A stretch of 34,394 nt of DNA from JBBQXK01 sp038251625. Its GTDB lineage: Bacteria > Pseudomonadota > Alphaproteobacteria > Rhodobacterales > Rhodobacteraceae. Below the pieces are notes generated by a model. The model worked only from the letters and a program-made list of their open reading frames with translations. It was not told where the DNA came from and did not search any database. The stretch covers positions 1 through 34,394 of the forward strand of contig JBBSBE010000030.1 in NCBI GenBank assembly GCA_038251625.1, given 5' to 3'. The position numbers and the translations under genes were made by a program. Shown piece after piece: positions 16,603 through 23,685 of this stretch; position 1 is the first letter of the stretch; each line of letters starts with the position of its first letter.

Positions 16603-17072
16603 AAAAGCCGGTGACGTTCACGTTGAATGGCAGCGAAAAGGCGGCCTTTGCCGATGACGGGCAGAACCTGCTGGATTTCCTGCGCCGGGGCGTGGGCGAT
16701 CTTTCCCCGAAATACGGATGCGGTCAGGGCACCTGCGGGGCCTGCACGGTGACGCTGGACGGCGCGCCGGTGCTTGCCTGCCTGACGCTGGCCGAGGCCG
16801 TTCAGGGGCGCGCAGTCGGCACGGCTGCGGGTCTGGCGACGGGGGCCGCGCTTGATCCGTTGCAAGAAGCATTCATGGATCATTTCGCTGCCCAGTGCGG
16901 CTATTGCACGCCTGGCATGCTGGTCTCTGCGCGGGCGCTGCTGGCCCGCAACCCCAGCCCCACCCGCGACGAGGTGGTCGAGGGCATCGCGGGCAACCTG
17001 TGCCGCTGCACAGGGTACGAGCCGATCATTGCCGCGATCCTGAGCGTGGCACAGGGGAGGGCGCGCGCATGA
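16599..17072 (+). CDS. 2Fe-2S subunit of a molybdenum hydroxylase (CoxS-like)
   Basis: 157 residues, the normal small-subunit size. The N-terminal plant-type ferredoxin cluster is ligated by C41, C46, C49 and C61 (YGCGQGTCGACTVTLDG, then LACLTL). The C-terminal helical cluster is ligated by C100, C103, C135 and C137 (QCGYCTPGM and NLCRCTGYEPI). All eight cysteines are present, so electron transfer should be intact. No signal peptide is seen, so a cytoplasmic complex is expected, as usual for this class. Start chosen at the ATGA overlap with the FAD subunit; a longer in-frame extension upstream is not family-like. It overlaps the molybdopterin subunit by four bases. Confidence 0.96.
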   Translation: MKKPVTFTLNGSEKAAFADDGQNLLDFLRRGVGDLSPKYGCGQGTCGACTVTLDGAPVLACLTLAEAVQGRAVGTAAGLATGAALDPLQEAFMDHFAAQCGYCTPGMLVSARALLARNPSPTRDEVVEGIAGNLCRCTGYEPIIAAILSVAQGRARA

Positions 17073-18754
17073 AGGATACCATCGGCGAGGGTCGTGGCGG
17101 CTTTGAGATGCGCAAGGAATTCTTTGCGTCCGAGCGGGATGACAACCTCAACGAAGTGGGCAAGCCCACGCGCCGGCAGGATATCACAGGGCATGTCACG
17201 GGTCGGTCACCATTTTTCGACGATCACCTTTTCGAGGGGCTGTGCCATATCCGCTGCGTCCGCTCGCCCCATCACGCCGCCCGCGCGCGCCGGATCGACA
17301 CCGTCGAGGCCGAACGGATGCCGGGAGTTGTGCGCATCCTTTTGGGCCGCGATGTGCCGAAAAACCTGAACACCTTGCTTTCGCTGCTTGATTTTGGACT
17401 CGATGACGAACCTGTGATCTCGACCGACCGGGTGCGCTACAAGGGAGAGGCGGTGGCTGCCGTGATCGCTGAGACCGAGGCGCAGGCGCGCGCGGCGGTG
17501 CAGAAGGTGCGCGTCGAATGGGAGGCGCTGCCGCACGTTCTGGATGTGGAGGAGGCGGTGAAGCCCGGCGCACCCACGGTGCTGGATATCTACCCGACGA
17601 ACAAGTTCATCTACCACGGTAAATACGATCACCAGAAGCTGCGTTACGGCGATGTGGAGGCGGCGTTTGCCGGGGCCGATCACATTGTCGAAGGGCGCTA
17701 CCAGATGTCGCCCATCGAACAGGCGCCGATGGAAACCTGCGGCGCGATTGCGGCGCAGGAACAGAACGGGCGCTTCGTCTGCTACACCTCGACGCAAGCG
17801 CTTTTCTTCAGCCTCGCCACCGCGTCCAAGGTGCTGGCCATCCCGTCCTCGCGCCTTCATTTCATCGGCGGTACGGTCGGCGGTGGCTTTGGCGGAAAGG
17901 TGGATTCGATTCACGAACCGCTCGCCATCCTCGGCACGATGCTGACGGGCCGGCCCTGCAAATACGCCTGGGACCGCGAGGAAGAGATGCAGGTGGGCGC
18001 GCCCCGTGGTGCGGAGCGGTGGTATCTGAAGGACGGCGTGATGAAGGATGGGCGCATCGTGGCACGGTCGTTCACGGGGTACTTCGACAGCGGCGCCTAC
18101 ACCCGGCTTTCAAGCTACGCGATCATCAAGGGCGTGGGGCATCTGCCGGGTCCCTACACGATCCCGAACGTCCATGCGGATGTCTATTGCGTCTACACCA
18201 ACCGCACGCCTGCAACGGCCATGCGCGGCTTTGGGATCACCGGCGTCGATTTCGCCATCGAGGCGCATATGGACAAGGTGGCGGAAACGGTGGGGATGCA
18301 CCCGATCGAGTTTCGCATTCTGAACGCCTACCGCGACGGCGACATGAAGGCGCACCGACGGGTGGCCAAGAACACTGCGCTGATCGAATGCGCGCAGGTG
18401 GTTGCGGAAAAGGCGGGGATCAAGCTGTCGCCCGCGATGCTGGCGGCGTCGTCGCTGAAGGATGGCGGCGGCGCGCGGGGGCAATTGCCGGCGCGCACGG
18501 CAACCGACCAGAACGGACGGGTCGAGGGGTTTCAGGCGTCGAGCTATGCGCGCAAGGGCGCGAAGACCGCACCGCCCCCGGGGGCACCGCCGATGCCCGT
18601 TGCCGCGCCTCCCACCGTCGCGGCGCCCCGCACCCCCAGTCCCTCCTCACGGGGGGGAGGGGACCTGCCTCCCGCCCCTGCGTCGCCAGGCCCCGCGCCC
18701 GCACGAAGCGGGGCTGCACGGTTCTCTTCCCTTTCCGGCTTCAGGAGGCGCTGA
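17069..18754 (+). CDS. Molybdopterin-binding subunit, N-terminal half (split CoxL/XdhB-like)
   Basis: 561 residues. It contains the Ald_Xan_dh a/b hammerhead domain (from GKPTRRQDITGHVTG to about residue 170) and the first molybdopterin domain: SPIEQAPMETCGA, the cofactor loop TVGGGFGGK (269-277) and TPATAMRGFG. The CO dehydrogenase active-site motif AYRCSFR is absent, so this is not form I CODH. Family proteins are normally about 750-800 residues with a second cofactor domain; here that is a separate gene. After the homologous part (to about residue 465) comes a 90-residue Pro/Ala/Ser-rich tail ending RFSSLSGFRRR. The tail looks like a linker finished with a basic motif, not random frameshift sequence. 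It overlaps the 2Fe-2S gene by ATGA. Confidence 0.93.
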   Translation: MKDTIGEGRGGFEMRKEFFASERDDNLNEVGKPTRRQDITGHVTGRSPFFDDHLFEGLCHIRCVRSPHHAARARRIDTVEAERMPGVVRILLGRDVPKNLNTLLSLLDFGLDDEPVISTDRVRYKGEAVAAVIAETEAQARAAVQKVRVEWEALPHVLDVEEAVKPGAPTVLDIYPTNKFIYHGKYDHQKLRYGDVEAAFAGADHIVEGRYQMSPIEQAPMETCGAIAAQEQNGRFVCYTSTQALFFSLATASKVLAIPSSRLHFIGGTVGGGFGGKVDSIHEPLAILGTMLTGRPCKYAWDREEEMQVGAPRGAERWYLKDGVMKDGRIVARSFTGYFDSGAYTRLSSYAIIKGVGHLPGPYTIPNVHADVYCVYTNRTPATAMRGFGITGVDFAIEAHMDKVAETVGMHPIEFRILNAYRDGDMKAHRRVAKNTALIECAQVVAEKAGIKLSPAMLAASSLKDGGGARGQLPARTATDQNGRVEGFQASSYARKGAKTAPPPGAPPMPVAAPPTVAAPRTPSPSSRGGGDLPPAPASPGPAPARSGAARFSSLSGFRRR

Positions 18755-18828
18755 TGGTGGCATTCTTGCCGGGTAGGGTGGGTGCACCCACCCTACTTTC
18801 CCCCAAATCCTCCGCGAGGTTCCCATGA
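18754..18828 (+). CDS. Possible 24-codon coupling ORF between the two halves
   Basis: A short frame opens at the TGATG overlapping the N-terminal-half stop and has a very good Shine-Dalgarno (AGGAGG, seven bases upstream). It ends in a TGA overlapping the ATG of the C-terminal half (ATGA at 18825-18828). The peptide (MVAFLPGRVGAPTLLSPKSS and four more residues) matches nothing I know and spans a palindrome. It may serve only to carry ribosomes across the hairpin and re-initiate on the C-terminal half. Real expression is unproven. Confidence 0.35.
   Translation: MVAFLPGRVGAPTLLSPKSSARFP
18773..18796. repeat. Perfect 24-bp palindrome (REP-like) at the split in the large subunit
   Basis: Two 12-nt arms, GTAGGGTGGGTG and its exact complement, meet with no spacer and are followed by TTTCCCCC. 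It lies between the two molybdopterin-subunit genes. GC-rich palindromes of this kind are commonly dispersed intergenic repeats in Rhodobacterales genomes (from memory, not checked). As RNA it would form a 10- to 11-bp stem that could tune expression of the downstream half. Confidence 0.7.
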
Positions 18829-19847
18829 CCCTGCACCGCGGGCGCGGCTTTGCCGCCATCAACTACCCCATCGGGATGAACCTCGGCGGGGATCCAAGCC
18901 AGGCGCTGGTGCATTCCAATCCGGATGGCAAGTTTACCGTGGCCCTTTCCGCCATCGACCTTGGGCAGGGAATGAAGAGCGTCACCCGCCAGATCGCCGC
19001 TGAAACGCTGGGCGTACCTGTCGAGGATGTCTATGTGGACACTGCCGACAGCGATACCGGCCCGCATGACATGGGGTCATTCGCATCGCGCGGCACGCAC
19101 CGGATGGGCAATGCCGTCATCATGGCGGCCAAGGAAGCGCGCGCGGTGATGCTGGAGGCGGCGGCGGAAGAGCTTGAGGTGGATGCCGCCGACCTTGTGA
19201 CCGACGGGCGCGGCAACATCCATGTCAAGGGCGCGCCGTCCCGCTCGATCACCACGATGGCGGCCGCACAGGCGGCTCAGTTCAAGCAGGGCAAGACCAT
19301 CGCCGGGCGCGGCATCTTCCTGATCCCGCTTTCCGAGGTGGACCCCGACACGGGCGAGATGACCCCCGTTTCCACCTTCGCCCATGCCGCCATGCTGGTC
19401 GAGGTGGAGGTGGATGACGAGACGGGCGAGGTGACCGTGCTTGACATGCAGTCGGCCTACGAGGTGGGCCGCGCGTTGAACCCGCGTCTGGTCGAGCAGC
19501 AGTTGCGCGGGGGGGCCTGGATGGGCATGTCGCACGCCATCTGGGAGACGACCGAGCCCTATTACCCCGCGCGCGACCATGGCCCGGTGGATTTCAACAC
19601 CTACCTCATGCCCGGGCCCGGCGATCTTGCCCCCCATCATATCAGCGTGCTGGAACGCCCCGCCGCCGATGGCCCTTACGGCGGCAAGGGGCCGGGCGAG
19701 ATGTGCGCGAACCCCGTTTTGCCCGCAGTGGTGAACGCGGTCTACGATGCGGTGGGCATCCGGATCGACGATCTGCCGGTGACGCCCGAAAAGGTGTTGC
19801 GGGGGTTGCGGGCGATCGGCGGCGCGAAGCCGCGGGGCAAGCTCTGA
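18825..19847 (+). CDS. Molybdopterin-binding subunit, C-terminal half (split CoxL/XdhB-like)
   Basis: 340 residues, corresponding to the second molybdopterin domain of CoxL/XdhB proteins. It begins TLHRGRGFAAINYPIGMNLGGD, the segment that in intact proteins follows the inter-domain linker (read as RGRGFAAINYPIGMN and LGGD). It contains SAIDLGQGMKSVTRQIAAETLGV, DSDTGPHDMGSFASRGTHRMG and the catalytic-Glu motif GGKGPGEMCANP (Glu at residue 292). All expected cofactor and catalytic elements are therefore present across the two genes, so a functional two-chain large subunit is likely. The upstream frame is closed at 18774, so ATG 18825 (GAGG upstream) is the only ATG. It overlaps the short ORF by ATGA and stops one base before the MoxR gene. 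Confidence 0.93.
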   Translation: MTLHRGRGFAAINYPIGMNLGGDPSQALVHSNPDGKFTVALSAIDLGQGMKSVTRQIAAETLGVPVEDVYVDTADSDTGPHDMGSFASRGTHRMGNAVIMAAKEARAVMLEAAAEELEVDAADLVTDGRGNIHVKGAPSRSITTMAAAQAAQFKQGKTIAGRGIFLIPLSEVDPDTGEMTPVSTFAHAAMLVEVEVDDETGEVTVLDMQSAYEVGRALNPRLVEQQLRGGAWMGMSHAIWETTEPYYPARDHGPVDFNTYLMPGPGDLAPHHISVLERPAADGPYGGKGPGEMCANPVLPAVVNAVYDAVGIRIDDLPVTPEKVLRGLRAIGGAKPRGKL

Positions 19848-19848
19848 C

Positions 19849-20727
19849 ATGGTGGTGCGGCGGTCCATTCTCGGCCTCGACGGCCCCGCACCGCTGGCCC
19901 GCGCCTTGCGCGACGCGCAGTACATTGCCGATGAAAGCCTTGCAACCGCCGCCTATCTGGCGCTGGCGCTTGGCAAGCCCTTGCTGCTTGAGGGTGCGCC
20001 GGGGGTGGGCAAGACCGAAGCCGCGAAGGCGCTGGCGGCCGTGCTGGGGCGCGAGCTGGTGCGGCTGCAGTGCTACGAGGGCCTCGATGCCGCCGCCGCG
20101 ATGTATGAGTGGAACTTTCCCCGCCAGATGCTGGCGATCCGTCAGGCGGGAGACGCCTATGTGAACCTTTACGCCGACGATTTCCTTGTACCGCGCCCGA
20201 TGCTGCTGGCCCTGCAGGCGCCGCGCGACCGGGTGCTTCTGATCGACGAGATTGACCGTGCGGACCACGAGTTCGAGGCGTTTCTTTTGGAATTTCTGTC
20301 GGATTTCACCCTGTCGATCCCTGAGCGGGGCACGATCCGGGCCAGCGAGCCGCCGGTGGTGATCCTGACCTCTAACCGCACGCGGGAGTTGCACGAGGCG
20401 CTGCGGCGGCGGTGCGTGTATCACTGGATCGGGTATCCGGATGCCGCCCTGGAAGAGCAGATCGTGATGATGCGCGCCTCGACCGTGGCGCAGGATACGG
20501 CGGCGCGGGTGGTGGCGGCGGTGGGCCGGCTGCGGGCCGAGCCCTTGGCGAAACCGCCGGGCGTGGCCGAAACGGTGGAATGGGCCGAGGCCGCGACGCT
20601 GCTGCACGCGCAAGGCGCGCCCTGGCCGCGCGCCTTTGCCCGGGCGATCGGGGTGGTGCTGAAGGATCAGGATGATCTCGCCTGGGTCGCGCCCCGGCTC
20701 GAGGGCATGCTGGGAGATGCGGCATGA
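19849..20727 (+). CDS. MoxR-family AAA+ ATPase (CoxD-like)
   Basis: 292 residues. AAA+ ATPase with Walker A GAPGVGKT (residues 49-56), Walker B LLIDEID (130-136), sensor region VVILTSNRTRELHEALRRRC with the arginine-finger segment LRRRC, and the MoxR-type lid beyond. CoxD-type MoxR proteins beside molybdenum hydroxylases are chaperone-like ATPases needed for maturation of the copper- or sulfur-containing molybdenum centre, working with a VWA partner. It starts one base after the large-subunit stop, and the VWA gene is next, the standard CoxD-CoxE order. High confidence in family; its client is inferred to be the adjacent hydroxylase. Confidence 0.93.
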   Translation: MVVRRSILGLDGPAPLARALRDAQYIADESLATAAYLALALGKPLLLEGAPGVGKTEAAKALAAVLGRELVRLQCYEGLDAAAAMYEWNFPRQMLAIRQAGDAYVNLYADDFLVPRPMLLALQAPRDRVLLIDEIDRADHEFEAFLLEFLSDFTLSIPERGTIRASEPPVVILTSNRTRELHEALRRRCVYHWIGYPDAALEEQIVMMRASTVAQDTAARVVAAVGRLRAEPLAKPPGVAETVEWAEAATLLHAQGAPWPRAFARAIGVVLKDQDDLAWVAPRLEGMLGDAA

Positions 20728-20739
20728 GGGGCGGGGGCG

Positions 20740-20800
20740 TGTCCACGTGTGGACAGATTTGCAAGCCGTTGAAAACGCTTTTTATTCATTTTTTTGTTAA
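20740..20800 (+). promoter_or_regulatory. Interrupted palindrome plus AT-rich block between MoxR and VWA genes
   Basis: TGTCCAC-GT-GTGGACA (20740-20755) has perfect 7-bp arms. It is followed by a block unusually rich in A and T for this region (20768-20800, with T5 and T7 runs). A TTGAAA at 20769-20774 could be a -35 element, but no good -10 follows. This looks like an internal operator/promoter for the downstream genes; the T-run is too far from the stem for a standard terminator. Confidence 0.35.
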
Positions 20801-20839
20801 CCAGATGGCAAGGATTGCGCAAGGGTCGGAGGGATGGGC

Positions 20840-21949
20840 ATGATCCCGGTCACTCTGGCCCCGTTCATGGCTTTTGCGCCCGCGCTGCGTCAGGCGGGTT
20901 TCCCCGCTGCGCCGGAACAGGTGCAAAGCTTCCTTGCCGCCGTGGGCCTTCTGGGCCCCGCGACCTTTCCCGATATCCGCCGCGCGGCGCATGCAATCTT
21001 TGGCCCGGGGCCCGAGCGGCGGGCGGAATTCGATTCAATCTTCGACGGCATCTTTCTGGGCCGGTCCTTTACCGCGCCCGCCGAGGGCGCGCCGGAAGAG
21101 ATGCCGCAAAGCTTTGACGCAGGTGACCTCGGGCTGATGCCCGATCCCGAAGAGGATGACCCCTCGGGTGCCGACGCAACCGCCGCCGAGCGGCTTTTTG
21201 CGCGTGCGCTGACGGCGGGCGACGAGGGGCAGATGCTGCGGGCCTTTGCGCGCGCCTTGCCCGCGCGGCTGCCCCGCAGGCGGGCACGGCGTACGGCGCG
21301 CGGCAAGGGCGGATTACCGGATGCGGGCCGCGCGTTCCGCGAGATGCTGCGGCGGGATGGCGAGATCACCCATCTTCCGACGCGCCGCCGGATCACGCGT
21401 CAGCGGCGCGTTCTGATGCTGATCGACGTGTCGGGCAGTATGAAGGCGGGCACGGATGGCGCCTTGCGGCTGGCCCATGCGCTGGTGCGCGGGGGCGAGC
21501 GGGTCGAAGTGTTCACGCTTGGCACGCGCCTCACGCGCGTGACGCGGGCACTGCGGCACCCAAGCCGCGATCAGGCGCTGGCGCTGGCATCCGGCCTTGT
21601 GGCGGATTGGGATGGGGGCACACGGCTGGGCGAGGCGCTGGCGGTGTTCCTGTCGGTGCCGCGCTTTGCCAGCTTCGCGCGGGGCGCGCTGGTGATTGTG
21701 CTTTCGGACGGGTTGGAGCGGGGCGGGCCGGAGGCGCTGGTCACGGCGATGGGGCGGCTTGATGGGTTGGCGTGGTCCACGCTCTGGCTGTCGCCGCTGG
21801 CCGGCGATCCGGGATATCGGCCTGAAACCGGGGCGATGCAGGCGATACTGCCGATGATTAATCGGCTGGGCAATGGGGTCGCGCCTGCGACGATTGCGCG
21901 GGAAATCCTGAGCTTTGCAAAGGGCGCGCGATTGGGGGGCGCGCGATGA
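20840..21949 (+). CDS. VWA-domain protein (CoxE-like)
   Basis: 369 residues. The N-terminal 180 residues are helical and Arg/Ala-rich with an acidic stretch (PDPEEDD). The VWA domain starts near residue 190 (RVLMLIDVSGSMKAG): the MIDAS motif DxSxS is D196-V-S-G-S200, with the later metal residues in WDGGTRLGEAL (Thr) and VIVLSDGLERGG (Asp). CoxE-type proteins partner MoxR ATPases in maturing molybdenum hydroxylases. I chose ATG 20840 over the in-frame ATG 20834, because GGAGGG directly abuts the latter but lies about seven bases from the former. A gap of 112 bp separates it from the MoxR gene, unlike the tight spacing elsewhere. It overlaps the amidohydrolase by ATGA. Confidence 0.92.
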   Translation: MIPVTLAPFMAFAPALRQAGFPAAPEQVQSFLAAVGLLGPATFPDIRRAAHAIFGPGPERRAEFDSIFDGIFLGRSFTAPAEGAPEEMPQSFDAGDLGLMPDPEEDDPSGADATAAERLFARALTAGDEGQMLRAFARALPARLPRRRARRTARGKGGLPDAGRAFREMLRRDGEITHLPTRRRITRQRRVLMLIDVSGSMKAGTDGALRLAHALVRGGERVEVFTLGTRLTRVTRALRHPSRDQALALASGLVADWDGGTRLGEALAVFLSVPRFASFARGALVIVLSDGLERGGPEALVTAMGRLDGLAWSTLWLSPLAGDPGYRPETGAMQAILPMINRLGNGVAPATIAREILSFAKGARLGGAR

Positions 21950-22821
21950 TCGACGCGCATTTCCATGTCTGGCGGCAGGCCGATCTGCCCTGGCTCATGG
22001 GGCCGATGCAGCCGCGTATTTTCGGGCCATATGAGCCGATCCGGCGGGATTATCCCATGGCGGAGTACCTGGCCGATATCGCCGGGCAGGGCATCACCAA
22101 GGCCGTTTACGTGCAGGCAAACTGGCCGGTCGAGCGGGCCGAGGCGGAGGCCGAGTGGATCGAGCGGCTGGGGCTGGAGACGGGTTGGCCGCATGCCACG
22201 GTGGCTTATGCCGACATGACGGTGGCGGATGCGCGCCCGGCCTTCGACCGCCTCGCGCGGTTTCCGCGTGTGCGGGGCATCCGGCAGCAGTTTCACTGGC
22301 ACGAGAACCCGCAATACCGCTTCGCGGCGCGGGCCGACCTTTGCGACGATCCGGTGGTGCAGAAGAACATTGGCTGCCTTGCCGATTATGGCTGGGCCTT
22401 CGATCTGCAGGTGTTCACCGGGCAGATGGTGGGGGCTGCGCGGCTGGCAACGGCCTGCCCCAAGGTGAAGTTCATCCTGCAACATGCAGGGATGCTTGAG
22501 GATTTGTCGGGTCAGGGCCGCGAGGAATGGCGCGCGGGCATGGCCGGGCTGGCGGCGTGCCCCAATGTCTATGCCAAGCTCTCTGGCTTTGGCACCTTCC
22601 TGCACCGCCTCGACCCCACCGAGATTGCCTGGATCATCCGCGAGACGGTGGCGATGTTCGGTGCTGGGCGGTGCCTTTGGGGATCGAACTACCCCATCGA
22701 AAAGCTGTGGACTGGCTACGCCGCCCTTCTGGGCGCGCACCGGCAAGGGGCGAAAGGCCTGAGCCAAAGCGATCAGGATGCAATCTTCAATGATACGGCG
22801 GCCCGGGTTTACCGGCTGTGA
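21946..22821 (+). CDS. Amidohydrolase family protein (COG3618, lactonase-like)
   Basis: 291 residues, the normal size. TIM-barrel metal-dependent hydrolase starting with the IDAHFHVW motif (H5 and H7 as first-strand ligands). It continues with VYVQANWPVERAEAEAEWI, GIRQQFHW, FILQHAGM (strand-6 type His) and LWGSNYPIEKLW, where the usual catalytic Asp of the SDxP motif is replaced by Asn (GSNYP), as occurs in this subfamily. Relatives include L-rhamnono- and L-fucono-lactonases and 2-pyrone-4,6-dicarboxylate lactonase, so ring opening of a lactone is the most likely reaction. It overlaps the VWA gene by ATGA, tying the maturation block to the hydrolytic block. Confidence 0.88.
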   Translation: MIDAHFHVWRQADLPWLMGPMQPRIFGPYEPIRRDYPMAEYLADIAGQGITKAVYVQANWPVERAEAEAEWIERLGLETGWPHATVAYADMTVADARPAFDRLARFPRVRGIRQQFHWHENPQYRFAARADLCDDPVVQKNIGCLADYGWAFDLQVFTGQMVGAARLATACPKVKFILQHAGMLEDLSGQGREEWRAGMAGLAACPNVYAKLSGFGTFLHRLDPTEIAWIIRETVAMFGAGRCLWGSNYPIEKLWTGYAALLGAHRQGAKGLSQSDQDAIFNDTAARVYRL

Positions 22822-22833
22822 GGGAGGGACGAC

Positions 22834-23682
22834 ATGGCACTTGAAATCAGGGTTCTGGACTATGGGGATATCGAGCTGGAAAGCTCTTTTCTGGTGCTGG
22901 CGCGCGATTGCGGACGCACGCGGCGGGTGCCGGTTTACGGCTTCCTGATCCTTGGCGGGACGTGGCCCATCGTGGTGGACACCGGCTACCGCGACAATGC
23001 GATCATGGAAACGCTGGGGATGCGCGGCCTGCAGTTCCACGAGAACATGATCGAGCGGCAGTTGGCCAACCACGGGGTGAAGCCGGGCGATGTGCGCTAT
23101 GTGTTGCACACGCATCTGCACATCGACCATGCCGGGAAGGACGATCACTTCCCGATGAACACCACGGTGGTCATCAACCGGCGCGAGCTTGAATGTTCCG
23201 TCTCGGGCCTGATGCACCCGCAATACCCCAAGCCCGACATCCAGCATCTGATCGAACGGCTGCACACGCGCCACGCGCTGCGGCTGGAGGATCTGGAGCT
23301 TTCGGGCGCGGTCGAGATCATGCCGGGCGTCTATCTGGAAGCGGCGAACGCGCATACCGAAGGGTCGATGAACGTGCATGTGGAGACGGCCGAGGGGTTG
23401 GCCACGATCTGCGGCGACGTGATCTATGATTTCAACGACCAGATCGTGGAGCCGTTGTATCAGGTAAACTACCACGAGCCGCAGGTGACGGGGAACCATG
23501 CAGGCAGCAAGCGGGGCGAGAAGGCGGCGATCAAGAAGCTCTTGAATTCGTCGAAGTTCCTGCTGCCGATCCATGACAAGCCCGCCAAGATCGAGCGGGG
23601 GCAGGTGGTCGGGCGGCTGGACATGGTGGTGCCGGGGCCGATCACCCAGACCGTGCCGCGCCGCGACTGGTTCCCGGTGTAG
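22834..23682 (+). CDS. MBL-fold hydrolase, N-acyl homoserine lactonase-like
   Basis: 282 residues. Metallo-beta-lactamase fold with the di-zinc motif HTHLHIDHAGK (H94, H96, D98, H99), then a third-ligand His in NAHTEGSMNVHV, the bridging Asp in TICGDVIYDF and a late His in LLPIHDKP. This arrangement matches AiiA-type lactonases. In a catabolic operon its more likely job is opening a lactone intermediate than quorum quenching, but the latter cannot be excluded. No signal peptide. It begins 12 bp after the amidohydrolase stop with AGGGAGGGACGAC upstream. Substrate unknown. Confidence 0.9.
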   Translation: MALEIRVLDYGDIELESSFLVLARDCGRTRRVPVYGFLILGGTWPIVVDTGYRDNAIMETLGMRGLQFHENMIERQLANHGVKPGDVRYVLHTHLHIDHAGKDDHFPMNTTVVINRRELECSVSGLMHPQYPKPDIQHLIERLHTRHALRLEDLELSGAVEIMPGVYLEAANAHTEGSMNVHVETAEGLATICGDVIYDFNDQIVEPLYQVNYHEPQVTGNHAGSKRGEKAAIKKLLNSSKFLLPIHDKPAKIERGQVVGRLDMVVPGPITQTVPRRDWFPV

Positions 23683-23685
23683 GCC

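Noticed and set aside
17069..18754. Form I carbon monoxide dehydrogenase
   Set aside because: The diagnostic AYRCSFR active-site motif is absent; the equivalent region reads TPATAMRGFG, so it is another molybdenum hydroxylase.
22834..23682. A dedicated quorum-quenching AHL lactonase
   Set aside because: The motif fits the family, but the location inside a catabolic operon with other lactonases gives no support for a signalling role, and no luxI/luxR genes are in the window.
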